From NCBI GenBank assembly GCA_033239005.1, contig BSQZ01000060.1, positions 2,385,501 to 2,449,500 of the forward strand: a stretch of 64,000 nt of DNA. Direction: 5' to 3'. This stretch comes from Lamellibrachia satsuma (taxonomy: Eukaryota > Annelida > Polychaeta > Sabellida > Siboglinidae). This document shows, piece after piece, positions 23,660 to 61,974 of the stretch. How positions within the stretch are numbered: position 1 is the first letter of the stretch; every line of letters starts with the position of its first letter. The notes beneath the pieces were generated by a model. The model saw nothing but the letters and a program-made list of their open reading frames with translations, had not been told where the DNA came from and made no database searches. The position numbers and the translations under genes were made by a program.

Positions 23660-23749
23660 AATTGTTGACCCCAAATCTGGGATTGACCACTATAAAATAT
23701 CAGCATACGAACTGCACCAGGGCAAGATGACTAGGATATATCCCACCAG
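23660..23749 (+). CDS. Exon: FN3-like module start
   Basis: Encodes DPKSGIDHYKISAYELHQGK and MTRIYPT, a typical D-x2-SGI-x2-Y opening. Donor GTCAGT; leaves in phase 2, which matches the exon at 24250. The acceptor is not obvious, possibly because the hairpin element at 23616 landed there. Confidence 0.5.
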
Positions 23750-24249
23750 GTCAGTGTAACTGTTTGTACTGGTTAGTCTTAGTTTAGCAGTAGCTGTTGT
23801 TGATGTTTACATTTGTAAAGTGTTTGCTGGTTTCTTGTTTCTCTTTTATTCTTTTACGCCACATATTTTATATTGCTGTAGACTCTACAGAGACAATTGC
23901 TAGAAAGTATTTATATGTTTGTATTCTCTCCATATGTGACATGTCTCATATAGAAAAAAAGAGGCAGCATACCAATCACAGCAGTTTGTTTTGACAACAG
24001 ACATGATGTACTGATTATTGTGGGTTCTATGATGAACTAAACCATTTTTTGGTTTCATAAATCACCAGAGTAGAGTAGAGTAATACTATAGTTGCTAGTT
24101 GAAAGGGAATCATTTAAATGAGTGTAGATATGAAATCTGGGTGCAGTGAACACAGACCTAACCTAATGACTGATTTATTACATATGCATTCAATAGCAAC
24201 ACTGTTAGCTGTGAGTACTGCTCAATCACATGTTGTTGTAAATTGTTAG

Positions 24250-24418
24250 GTCCAGATGGAAGATTGTGCCAGCCAGCGCCACTGCGTGGTCAACAGATGA
24301 GGCTTTGAGTCTGAAGATCAGTGCATGTTACAGGATGCGCGTGACGGCCGTGAATTCGGCTGGGCTGGCCACTGTCCACTACACCAGTGGTCTGTTAGTT
24401 GACACAACACCACTGAAG
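24250..24418 (+). CDS. Exon: FN3-like module end
   Basis: Acceptor TTGTTAG, donor GTATGG. Encodes WKIVPASATAWSTDEALSL, YRMRVTAVNSAGLATVHYTS and GLLVDTTPLK, i.e. the YxVxAxNxAG strand and the VDTTP terminus of this module type. Intact. A degraded copy of its end lies at about 24466-24525. No later exon was recognised. Confidence 0.65.
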
Positions 24419-24779
24419 GTATGGTCATTATCTTATATCAGTATCTAGTTCAAGTGAACAGGGCAGAGTTGGCTGCTGTCCGCTACACCAATGGTCAACT
24501 GTCACATCAAACCAGATCAACTAACCTAGCATACCATTGCAAAAGTGACAAGACACAAATTGACAAAAACCATTGAATAATTTAATATTGGATTAACAGC
24601 TATTAAAAAATATATATACCCCAAAATTACTCGCTCTACTGCTTTGATATTGTGACCTGCAGCGCTCCACGGGTCCCCAAACCAATCAATGGTGCTTCCG
24701 TGTTAATTTGTAAAGTGACCTAACTCGATATACAATAGGTTAGTAATAAAACATATTCGAAAATTGTTTTGTGTATGTG

Positions 24780-24965
24780 TAGCAGATTGGACGAAACCCA
24801 ATCGACAGAGGTTTATGCAGATTGCCCTCTCACCCGGAAATGTAACTAGAGAGTTGACGCATGCGGATTAGAACTACCAGGCGCTGATGAAAGTTGTAGC
24901 TGCCCCCTACTTGGTGGCGCTGAACGTCAATTTACAAAATGGCTTCTCCATGTTAATTCGTAGAG
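24780..24965. repeat. Dispersed repeat, second copy
   Basis: Inverted relative of 7610-7795; see that entry. Confidence 0.7.
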
Positions 24966-25144
24966 GGATCATGCCTCAGTTAGACTTCCTGGTGTGTTAC
25001 AGACGAATGTAGGGCACAGTAATTTTGGATATGTGTTATTTAAAAAAAATCATATCATCTGACATAACTGTATTTGAGCCAGGAACATTGGCAAGTTTGC
25101 CGGTAGAACATGTTGGCAATGTAACTGTGGATTTTTAGATGATT

Positions 25145-25579
25145 TCAATAGGCAGAAGGATTTTTGGCAGTTTTTTCGCAACAAGGCACGTGTGCGTAGT
25201 AATTCATGCAGAAATTGGTAAAAATTGACGGGTATGGCACGTTCAGGCATTTTAAATGAGTTACAAGTACGAGACTTTGACTAAACTCGATCAGCATGTC
25301 AATGAGATGATAGCAATAGCAGGAAAGAAGTTTCAGAATTTTTGATGGTCCCGTTTTCTTATAATCGTGCCAAACGTTAACATGGTCGCCAATAGGAAAC
25401 GTAACAGGAGGCTGAACCCTAGAGCGACGCATCTCGGTATACAATAGCTCTGGTTGAATATAGGCCAAGTTATGAAATATTTTGTCGGTAGAGGCGCTTC
25501 CTAGAATGAACATAAGTAAAATTGTTACGGTTGTGGTCGCTAGGGGCAAACAATGATTGAATTTGACGGCTGGGTGCAT
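25145..25579 (-). CDS. Unknown ORF with N-terminal hydrophobic segment
   Basis: From ATG at 25579 the minus strand encodes 144 residues. A hydrophobic run ([16 protein letters not shown], about residues 15-30) looks like a signal peptide or signal anchor, followed by [37 protein letters not shown] and a Cys/His-containing tail. The same frame is open upstream to 25885, about 240 codons, long for chance in this composition. I recognise no family. It may be a first exon with the real end at an internal donor, or a transposon remnant. Confidence 0.35.
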   Translation of the reverse strand: MHPAVKFNHCLPLATTTVTILLMFILGSASTDKIFHNLAYIQPELLYTEMRRSRVQPPVTFPIGDHVNVWHDYKKTGPSKILKLLSCYCYHLIDMLIEFSQSLVLVTHLKCLNVPYPSIFTNFCMNYYAHVPCCEKTAKNPSAY

Positions 25580-25860
25580 ACAACACCATGATGTTAGTTG
25601 AGCAGATGTTTGCTCCTTTGGTTGGTGTTTTGCTACTACGTTTTGGATCTCGGTACTGCCAGAAGAGACGACGACGGCCGAATGTGGATGGGGTGCAGTG
25701 GATGAAGATGTTAGTGGATGGGGTGAATCGACAGCCAAAGATGTTTGGAGGTGAAGGCTGACAGTAATGAATGAAGAAGCAAGCGGGTGGAAGTAAAGAT
25801 AGTGGTGGCGGACGGACAAACAGCTAAACGAGTTACTACATAGCTGAACGTATAAAGCGT

Positions 25861-26240
<380 letters not shown>

Positions 26241-26329
26241 TTAATTAACCTGAGAAAAGTGTGAGGCTAATTTAATTGGAGAATTTCTGAGTTAATTGTA
26301 ATTTAATTAATTAGATGTCCAAGATAATT

Positions 26330-27780
26330 GCCCCATGCCTGCACAGAACTACCTGAGTAACACGAGAACACCCTCTGGTGTCCGTAGCAAGGTGAGAAGT
26401 TGCGGACCGAAGACGACAGGGCGGTCTATGTACAGGCTTCAAGATGAATTCCAGTCTTCTGCTCAACTCAATGCTCAATGCTCAATGAAAATGTCGTATT
26501 GGGAAGCTACATTTTTCAAAATAATAAACTGAACATATAATTACAAAGTCTGTGTATTTGAGTCCGGCTGTAAAAAAGGCGCTAAAAAAATGTGCTTGGG
26601 GCGTTTGATTGACAATGAACGGTGGTGTGCTTACGTCAGTTAGATATCGTACAAACAACATCGCGATGATTCCTTATCTCGATTGTCGCCTATGTTGCGC
26701 AATACCTGTTGTTATTCGGGATGTTTATATGCCTGCGTCCGATGTCGCGGTACGAAGAGTTGAGGCACACGTGGGCTCTCATGCATATGCTGCTAGCAAC
26801 GAACGCGGAAATGCGTTAAATATGGGCTAGTGCGCAGGCCTCCATTCAGTCGTTATATTTTGAGTGTCACTGTTTTCATGCTGCATTGTTCTCACAAATG
26901 TTGTTAAAGTTACTACGTGTTATCACAACCTAAGCAGGTATCAACATGGTCGGGCGGTCATTCTTTATACAATAACCTGATGAGCTTGATTTCTAGAGTA
27001 CGGAATCAACTGGATAATGCGTTTTAAAATAATCATTTGTGAGTAGGTGGTATTTTTATATATAATTTTGATAGTAAATTGCATCGATTAGCCTGTTATT
27101 AAGTAGGTGCCAATAGGTTTCGTTACATACTTATTGACTACACTAAAACAGCTCACTGCTATGTCTGTACTGTAGACTTTCATGATAGCTGGTGTAAAAA
27201 AAGTTACTGCTCATTAATTTCAGTAGATTCAGTTATGCACTATGGAACGGGCTTATCTCTCAAAGGAGCCATGTGGATATAAGTACCCCTAGTATGTTGC
27301 TAAATTGGTCGCAGTACATGCGGATAGCGACTACACCGGGAACGGGCAGCATATTTCTAACAAAATACCTTATTTATTAACTTCAGTAGAACAGGTCGCC
27401 AACTCGAAAACACGCATGCACATAAACATTCTCTTTGCAGGGGACGGCCGATCCACCAGCCGAAGCTGACTGGCAGAAAACAACTCATAGACACCAGCTA
27501 TAACTACAAGTGGCAATAAAATAATTACACAATCACTTCGTCGTGTTTTCTTTTATTCATAGCACTTAAGAGATTCCTCTGCACCAGTGTTACGTCACTC
27601 CTCGTGACTCCTTCTTAACCTATCTTGACAATACCATAACCATACATTCAACACATGTCTATTTCTGTCACAACGTCATTCAACGCATTACAAAAACAGC
27701 CGCTAGGGGAGCAGTCCAATCACTACGTCTCTCCTCATAACTTCTCTTGATCAACTCTTAGCCTCTCTTGAACTTTCAGA
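26330..27780. other. Intergenic, nothing firmly recognised
   Basis: Mixed composition; short ORFs at 26335-26532 and 26609-26830 have no family signature. No repeats seen. Confidence 0.4.
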
Positions 27781-27838
27781 CACTCGTTCAAATCATCAAC
27801 AGTAGATGTTTACTTTCCTTACGCGAGGATACTGTTCA

Positions 27839-27876
27839 GACCGGATCGATCCGTTCGAGATCGAATCGATCCGGTC
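27839..27876. repeat. 12-bp perfect inverted repeat
   Basis: gaccggatcgat (27839-27850) and atcgatccggtc (27865-27876) with a 14-bp loop, immediately before the related 22-bp array. Confidence 0.8.
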
Positions 27877-27877
27877 A

Positions 27878-28045
27878 CTTATCACGACCGTATACGGTCC
27901 CTTATCACGACCGGATAGGTTCCTTATCACGACCGGATACGGTTCCTTATCACGACATGATACGGTCCCTTATCACGACCGGATACGGTCCCTTATCACG
28001 ACCGCATACGGTTCCTTATCACGACCGGATACGGTTCCTTTTCTC
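27878..28045. repeat. 22-bp tandem array, about 7-8 copies
   Basis: Unit ccttatcacgaccggatacg + gt. The word gaccggat is shared with the adjacent palindrome, suggesting common origin. Confidence 0.9.
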
Positions 28046-28049
28046 TACC

Positions 28050-28803
28050 GCCGCCTATTACGCAGTAGCAGTTGAATGTATATATATACGTCATGCTTAC
28101 AACGACATTAGTCAAAACGCCATTGCTCTCCGGTGCAGACGGAAGTGAATGTAGGGGTAGACGGGCGGAAGCACAGTAATCTGCGAGAAAGGCGCAGAGG
28201 TTGCCATCTGTCTGCGACTTTTTACCCGGACACTCTCGATTACCGCACATGCGCTGAATATAGAATGATGTCATGCTGCTATGACGCGTAATGCCAACGG
28301 CTTCAATTGGTGAGTAGTTCACTCAAACCAACTTTTTTTCTCAAAACAAACTAGTATAAACAGTTAGCAAATGAAAATGTACCACAGATAACTAAAATAA
28401 GTTATACAATGCAAGTGTACCAAAATAAAACAATAAACTATTACAAACTATTCAGACCCGACTGACCAGATACGACACCAACTGAAAAAAAATAAAAAAC
28501 AGTTTAAATTTCAATTATATGAACACTTATTCTATATTGTTTGCTTTGACCAAGGTTTTTTTATTACTTAATGCGACTCGCATTTACCAAATAGCATCCA
28601 AATAAAAAATCATAAGTTCAAAACACATAAGAAGAGCGACGGTCGTGAATATTTGAGTGCGCAGTTAGCCGCGCCGAAATCTCGCGGGAACCAACCAATA
28701 TAGCGCGATGTGGTCCCTTTGGAGTTCGATCGTGTTTCGGGGGTCTAATCAGAGCTTATCAAAATTAACCATATAAGTGTGTATGTGCGAGCGTGTACAC
28801 ACA

Positions 28804-28839
<36 letters not shown>

Positions 28840-29109
28840 TTCATTCATAGTTATTTGTGTAACTGCGTGTTTTTGTTAATATGTATGTTTCTAACACAAT
28901 GACCAATACACGAATAGAACATTCATACTTATTCATGTAATCTAAATAATCAGTAAATTGCCTTCTTTGGGGGACACTGCGCCCTATTTACTATCGAAAG
29001 TACACCTTTCGAGACCTTTCGGGTGGACAATAACTAAAGAAGTTCACATGCCCACATTACATGTTAATATCGTCAACATAATCATACATATAGCCTTCTT
29101 AGATGATCC
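28050..29109. other. 3' flank of the Amt gene
   Basis: Contains a (CACG)n microsatellite at 28799-28841 and a short CpG-rich patch (28670-28745). No gene recognised. The Amt 3' UTR on the minus strand should start at 29109; no clear AATAAA was found close by. Confidence 0.4.
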
Positions 29110-57183
<28,074 letters not shown>

Positions 57184-57218
57184 CGAGCGTGATGTCCGAC
57201 CGCCCACTGCCGAGGCGC

Positions 57219-57257
57219 TCAGTTAATTAAGCCAAGTGTCATGTAAGCAAGTGTCAT
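57219..57257 (-). promoter_or_regulatory. Possible upstream ORF in the Amt leader
   Basis: If transcription starts above 57257, a 12-codon ORF (MTLAYMTLGLIN, stop at 57219) precedes the Amt ATG by 35 nt. It lies just downstream of the CTG-type repeat. Transcript start unknown, so this is inference. Confidence 0.3.
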
Positions 57258-57268
57258 GCAGTAGCAGC

Positions 57269-57300
<32 letters not shown>

Positions 57301-57325
57301 TAGCTGCAGCAGCAGCAGCAGTGAG
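57258..57325. repeat. CAG/CTG trinucleotide repeat near the Amt start
   Basis: agcagcagcag with interrupting tag codons on the plus strand; CTG/CTA on the Amt sense strand, 75-140 bp upstream of its ATG. Confidence 0.9.
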
Positions 57326-57659
57326 ACTACCTTGAATCCTCTGGACGTGACGGCCGCACCGGCAATTACGTCTATATACAACCTGGGTCGCGCAGTGTGT
57401 AATTCGTTCGACAAAGTCGTTCCGAGCACTGTCAACGAAGACTTATGTCGGCAGTTATTGATTGCCAATCATGTGAGGTGTAGCACTGCGACATCGGCAG
57501 GATAAGTGTAGTTCAACAGACGTAGTTCAACGGCAACTGTTGCGACAGTGTTCGTTGCATACACATATTTTACTAATATTACCTGACGGGAATTAAGCTA
57601 TCTACTTGTGATATGAGTCTAGCAGTGCGCTGCTATAATGCTTCGTTATCATTCCCGTA

Positions 57660-60600
57660 ATGGCAGACACAGTCTTGCAAGAAACGGAGATAACAGCTTC
57701 GAACACCGAAATGGGGGTACACAGATATGTGTTGATGCGATCGAGAGCGGCCATCTCTGCGCCAACGACGCAGCTGAGCACTTAGAGACACAACCTGCTG
57801 TATTTCCATTACAAAAAGTACTTCCATAAATATCGATGCGTTTCGTTCAATTTGAGCCAACTGCGTCGACTATGCCACTTGCTAGTTGAACGAATAATAA
57901 TTATTATCCCAAGGGGAATGTCAGCTAAATCTTTCGTGAAAGTGTAATCATGGTACTACACAGGATCGGTGTAAGACACAGGGTCGATGTAAGCTCACGC
58001 AATGATGATGAGTGTCTAGAATATCAATCGACTGTATAAGAAACCTACTCGTGTCATTACGTCGTATATTAAGACCACACTCCTTATTAAATCCTCATTG
58101 GATTCTAACCTCTCGCTATCGCGATACCGGAAGTTGAGTGGTATATGGGTACTTTCCCACGTAACTGGACCAGTCACGAAGCAATCCGAGAAGGAAAACT
58201 TGTTCTTCATGCACAATTAATCCTTCAGTCACAGACACGTGCATATGTATCCAGACAGGTAAACAATTACAGAATGTGACGAATGTTTGCCAGCAGACTG
58301 ATGAAAGAGTAAATAACATAGTCCATTTGCCTGAAAACTGAGGAACAAACGCCCTTTGCTCAAGTCACTTGGTCTGACGCTGTTCCATTTAAGTTGGCAT
58401 AACTGTCTAAGCTCAAATTCTACAACACAGCTGACGGAGCATTAATTTACAAATGAAACTTGTGTGTGCTGTATTTGTTTCAATCATACTGTTACACATG
58501 AGATATTGTAATGTGTACATGTACGTGATTAAATATAGTTTATGCTAGAGTAAGTAAGTAAGTAAGTAAGTGAGTAATTTATTAGATCCAAACTGTACAC
58601 GCATTAAATAATAATATATCTGTATATAGTATATAATTTTATGTAATAAAATATTACTGTATACAGAGAGGATCATGGAGACTCCCACAAAGACTTATTA
58701 AAAATCGCTACCGTCGGAGCCACCCGTCGTATTCTTTTATTTTAGTTTCTGAGGAAAGAAGAGAATACAGATATAAAGTTATCAACACTAAAATGTAGTA
58801 AAGTCCACCGTCAATGAAAACCTGGATTGTTGTTTTATTATGCCGCTGTATGTTCATAGTATGTAGTGAAGTGAGAAAGTGAAAATGTATTTATAGCGTT
58901 TGAGTGTAGCTAACATCATTGAAGTTGATTGCGTATGTATGTACAAGTATAACAGTTGATGTTTGTGCCCGTGTTTTTGTAATTCTGAATGATATGATAC
59001 TTTACATAATTTATGAAACCCTGTAAAGTCATGCTAAACATGTATGTCTGGGAAAGTAAATGTGTCATGTCTGAGTAAGTGCTGAGTAATGCAATGTGTT
59101 CGTGGTAACAACAGCCTCCATCATTCCTGTTATAATTTATAGTATACATGTAATCACTCTAAGTAATACAAGTACGAAGTTGATCTACGACACGATAAGA
59201 TGACATTTTCGTCACATTCTATATACTAGAATTTATAACACGTAATGTCATCACTCTACTGAATGCAAGAAAAGAAAGCAAATCAAATAAACTGACATGC
59301 TAAATGCAATGTGCTAGTTCCATTATAAAGATGCATGTCCTGGGAATATAACAATACATGTCTGTCTGGGTAAGCTATTGCAACTAACACCAATGTATAT
59401 AAGGAACATCGCATGAATGGTTCGATTTGGCCAAGTCCTAACATGGTCCATATATACAACGAGAATACAGTATGGTTATTATTGACATGCTGCCACACGT
59501 ACTGTGTGAATCATGCGGTACAACACATTGTCAAGAACGTGTCACAACTGTGCGATTTTCTGACCGCATATAATTGCTTTCCCCAGTGCTTCTCCAAAAC
59601 CGTGCACCGTATTCAAGTCGGTCGCTGAAGCGTTGCCGTGCTCGCAAACTCCCGTCGGTCTCTTGTGTGCAACACGGTTCAGCGTAGACGAAGAGCCTCG
59701 ACGATCAACTTGAAGCTCTACGTGACGCACTGGTGACCACCGAGGAGAAACGTTCGCTTGCCAGCAATGTGTAAGCTCGTGCCGACATATATTAAGTTTT
59801 CATTTAATTTCTATCAATATTACCATGGTCATCTTCGTGCTGGCTGACCAGCTCATCAGTGCCTTGCGGACAATAGGTGTCTAGCGGACCTGGACGGTCA
59901 CGTTGCAAATACAGTAACACATTGGATGTTCATCGGGTGCCTTCAATTTACCTTACACCATCGCATGGTCCCGATGGTAGATACAGTCTATCAAATCGCA
60001 AATTTAATCTCACTTTGATAAGATCAACATAAGATAAACGCAATTTTATTAGCAACTGAACTGAGTTGGATTCATATTTTACAGTCTGTAAAATACTGCA
60101 TATAAAATCATATAATAGTATGATATAGTATTTACCTTTAACCTTGTTAAAATATCGTTTACACGGACATTCCCGCCTTTCTTTCAAAGCATGTATAGAC
60201 CTAGATAATTGAGAGTATAAGTATAACGTAGACGTTGCGTCGAGTAGTAATTGTCACTGTAGGCGGCATGATCCATCAGCTATGGTGGCTGGTCGATCAC
60301 TCAATAGCCACAGACAACTAAACTGTTATCGCACGTTACATCGACACAGCACCCTCTGAACTGTGTTATTGCCCTGTCCGTCCAGCAAGAAAACGTTGCA
60401 GACATGCATAGGAACGATTGCGTCAATTAATGCATTGTTCGTGTTGTAACAAAATGGATGAATGCTTTTGCATACTTTTGTGTAGATTGAGAAGCACCTC
60501 AAAGGGCACGTCTAGGCCATCGAACATCAAAACGCCGACTTGCTGCTTGATCAAAGGTACATAGATGAGTGTTATACACCTGTAATAATAATAATAATGA

Positions 60601-61645
60601 TAATACTAATAATAAAAACGTCCTACGTTGCGCAGTTTTTCGTCTAGACAATGCGTTCATTGCGCCTGGCTAATTCTAATTCATTAATCCTTTGGTGCAG
60701 TGCGTGTTACAGCTTGTGAATACACGACAGATTACACATATACCATCTTTTGCTCCCCTTGGCAGAGACACCAGGCAGAATTGACCTGGGGATCATCCGG
60801 AAGACACAAGCAAAGTAAGTGTAAACGAAACCGCCCAAGCTTCAAAACGGAAGTAGGTCCTCTCGATTGACACGCCGGTGTTATGAAACCCATAACATAA
60901 CATCGTCGGCAAGACTCGCTGTTTTCTTTTTTGTTGTCCGCGTTTCTACAAATTCGCCGTTTTCTAATTTTTTCCACGTTTCTACAAACTCGCAGTTTTC
61001 TCGATTTTTCCCGCGTTTCTATAAACGCGCCGTTTTCTCAATTTTTTTCGCCTTTCTACAAACTCGTTGTTTTCTCGAAGTTGGGTTGCGCCACCTGTAG
61101 GTCACGTCTGACATGAATATACACCAAAACGAGAACGCAATCGGGTGAAATGGGTCAGCGGTGGAATGTTCGCCTGCCACGCTTCCGGTCTAATGCACTT
61201 TTTATCATACTACTTTGCAGATCTGCTGCAGCAGAAAAACGGAGGCAAGCCAGGAAGTCAGGAGGCAGCGACCCCTGAGGCAGCGACCCCTGAGACAGCG
61301 ACCCCTGAGACAGCGACCCCCTCAGGCAGCGACCTCCGACAACACATGCGGCTGTCATCCCCAGTCCACACTGCCAGAGAATCTTCCGGGGGAAGATTGG
61401 CCTTTTCAGCCACCTGCGTACTCACAGATCAACTCAGCCCCTTCAACCCCCGGATGACTGAAGTGGTGTTCATCGCTTTGCGATGGACGAACGAACGAAC
61501 GAACATACGAACGAACGAACGAACGAACGAACGAACGAACGAACGAACGAACGAACGAACGAACGAACGAATGAACGAACGAACGAACGAACGAACGAAT
61601 GAAAGAACGAAAGAAAGAACGAACGAACGTGTTGGTGAGCTATAA
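57660..61645 (+). CDS. Candidate small coiled-coil protein gene, five exons, one with in-frame TAG
   Basis: Exons 57660-57716, 59688-59768, 60486-60556, 60768-60814 and 61221-61645, with GT/AG borders and phases that agree (0, 0, 2, 1). It starts MADTVLQETEITASNTEMG. Exons 2 and 3 form heptad-like coils (SLDDQLEALRDALVTTEEKR; IEKHLKGHV, stop, AIEHQNADLLLDQ). The TAG at 60513-60515 would be one transition from CAG. Exon 5 holds a 15-bp repeat (EAATP/ETATP) and then a (GAAC)n tract read as ERTN repeats; the stop at 61643 overlaps AATAAA. An alternative frame of exon 5 ends in a proline-rich tail (EDWPFQPPAYSQINSAPSTP). Function unknown. A pseudogene, a base-call error or a wrong exon 3 frame are all possible. 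Confidence 0.4.
57770..59680. other. Intron of the coiled-coil candidate or intergenic
   Basis: No exon, repeat family or RNA gene recognised apart from the AAGT tract. Confidence 0.35.
58552..58576. repeat. (AAGT)n microsatellite
   Basis: About six copies of taag followed by a variant. Confidence 0.9.
59688..59768 (+). CDS. Coiled-coil exon
   Basis: Acceptor TTCAGCGTAG, donor GTGTAAG (or GTAAGC two bases later). 27 codons: TKSLDDQLEALRDALVTTEE, KRSLASN. Leucines at a/d-like spacing. This is the best supported exon of the candidate gene. Confidence 0.5.
60935..61085. repeat. Approximately 37-bp degenerate repeat, 4 copies
   Basis: Units of cgtttctacaaactcgcagt + tttctcgattttttccc type. Confidence 0.85.
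61258..61322 (+). repeat. 15-bp in-frame coding repeat, 4 copies
   Basis: Unit gcagcgacccctgag encoding ATPEA/ATPET in the candidate exon 5; length is a multiple of 3. Confidence 0.85.
61487..61632. repeat. (GAAC)n microsatellite
   Basis: About 34 copies with a few interruptions; read as ERTN repeats. Confidence 0.95.
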
Positions 61646-61789
61646 TAAACTGTAAAAGTTATTTTGCCAATGGCACATATCTATGATGGCACGATGTTTA
61701 TTTTAATTAACTAAAAAACCAAACATACACAGCCACAAATATGCATCATAATGCATTTATTTTGTTGTTCGGTATATTTTCTGAATTCT

Positions 61790-61930
61790 ATCGAATTGTG
61801 TACGCAAAAATTCTATAGAATATTCTATAAAATATTCTACAAACAATTATAGAATATTTTCTGAATTATATAGAATTGTAAAAAAAAATCATTTAGAATA
61901 TATCCTATTCAAATTGTATGGATTTTTTGC
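61790..61930. repeat. Palindromic GAATATTCTATA-rich tract, second copy
   Basis: Same self-complementary words as 11660-11900. Confidence 0.75.
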
Positions 61931-61974
61931 TAAGGGTAGGCAGGGTGTTCAGAGAGAACATCGTGTGGTTGATA

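Larger units (their letters stand above)
9956..24418 (+). pseudogene. Mucin/SEA/fibronectin-III-like extracellular protein gene, probably decayed
   Basis: Plus-strand exons with matching GT-AG borders: 9956-10269, 11249-11340, 11524-11624, 13438-13590, 14823-14855, 15332-15531, 19525-19682, about 20380-20467, 20807-21254, 22064 to about 22300, 23258-23487, about 23660-23749 and 24250-24418. Order of content: Cys-rich and Thr/Pro-rich spacers, a short repeated Cys-Cys motif, the first half of a SEA domain, then several FN3-like modules marked by VDTTP-type ends and WSIGSSPGG/AIGTT cores. Such proteins are secreted or membrane-anchored. Lesions in several exons (frameshifting tandem duplications, a TAA, an extra A) suggest a pseudogene or assembly errors. 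Neither the start nor the end of the gene was found. Confidence 0.6.
57184..57659. promoter_or_regulatory. Presumed bidirectional promoter region
   Basis: The 476 bp between the Amt ATG (minus, 57183) and the ATG of the coiled-coil candidate (plus, 57660). No TATA box is evident. Called on divergent geometry only. Confidence 0.35.
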
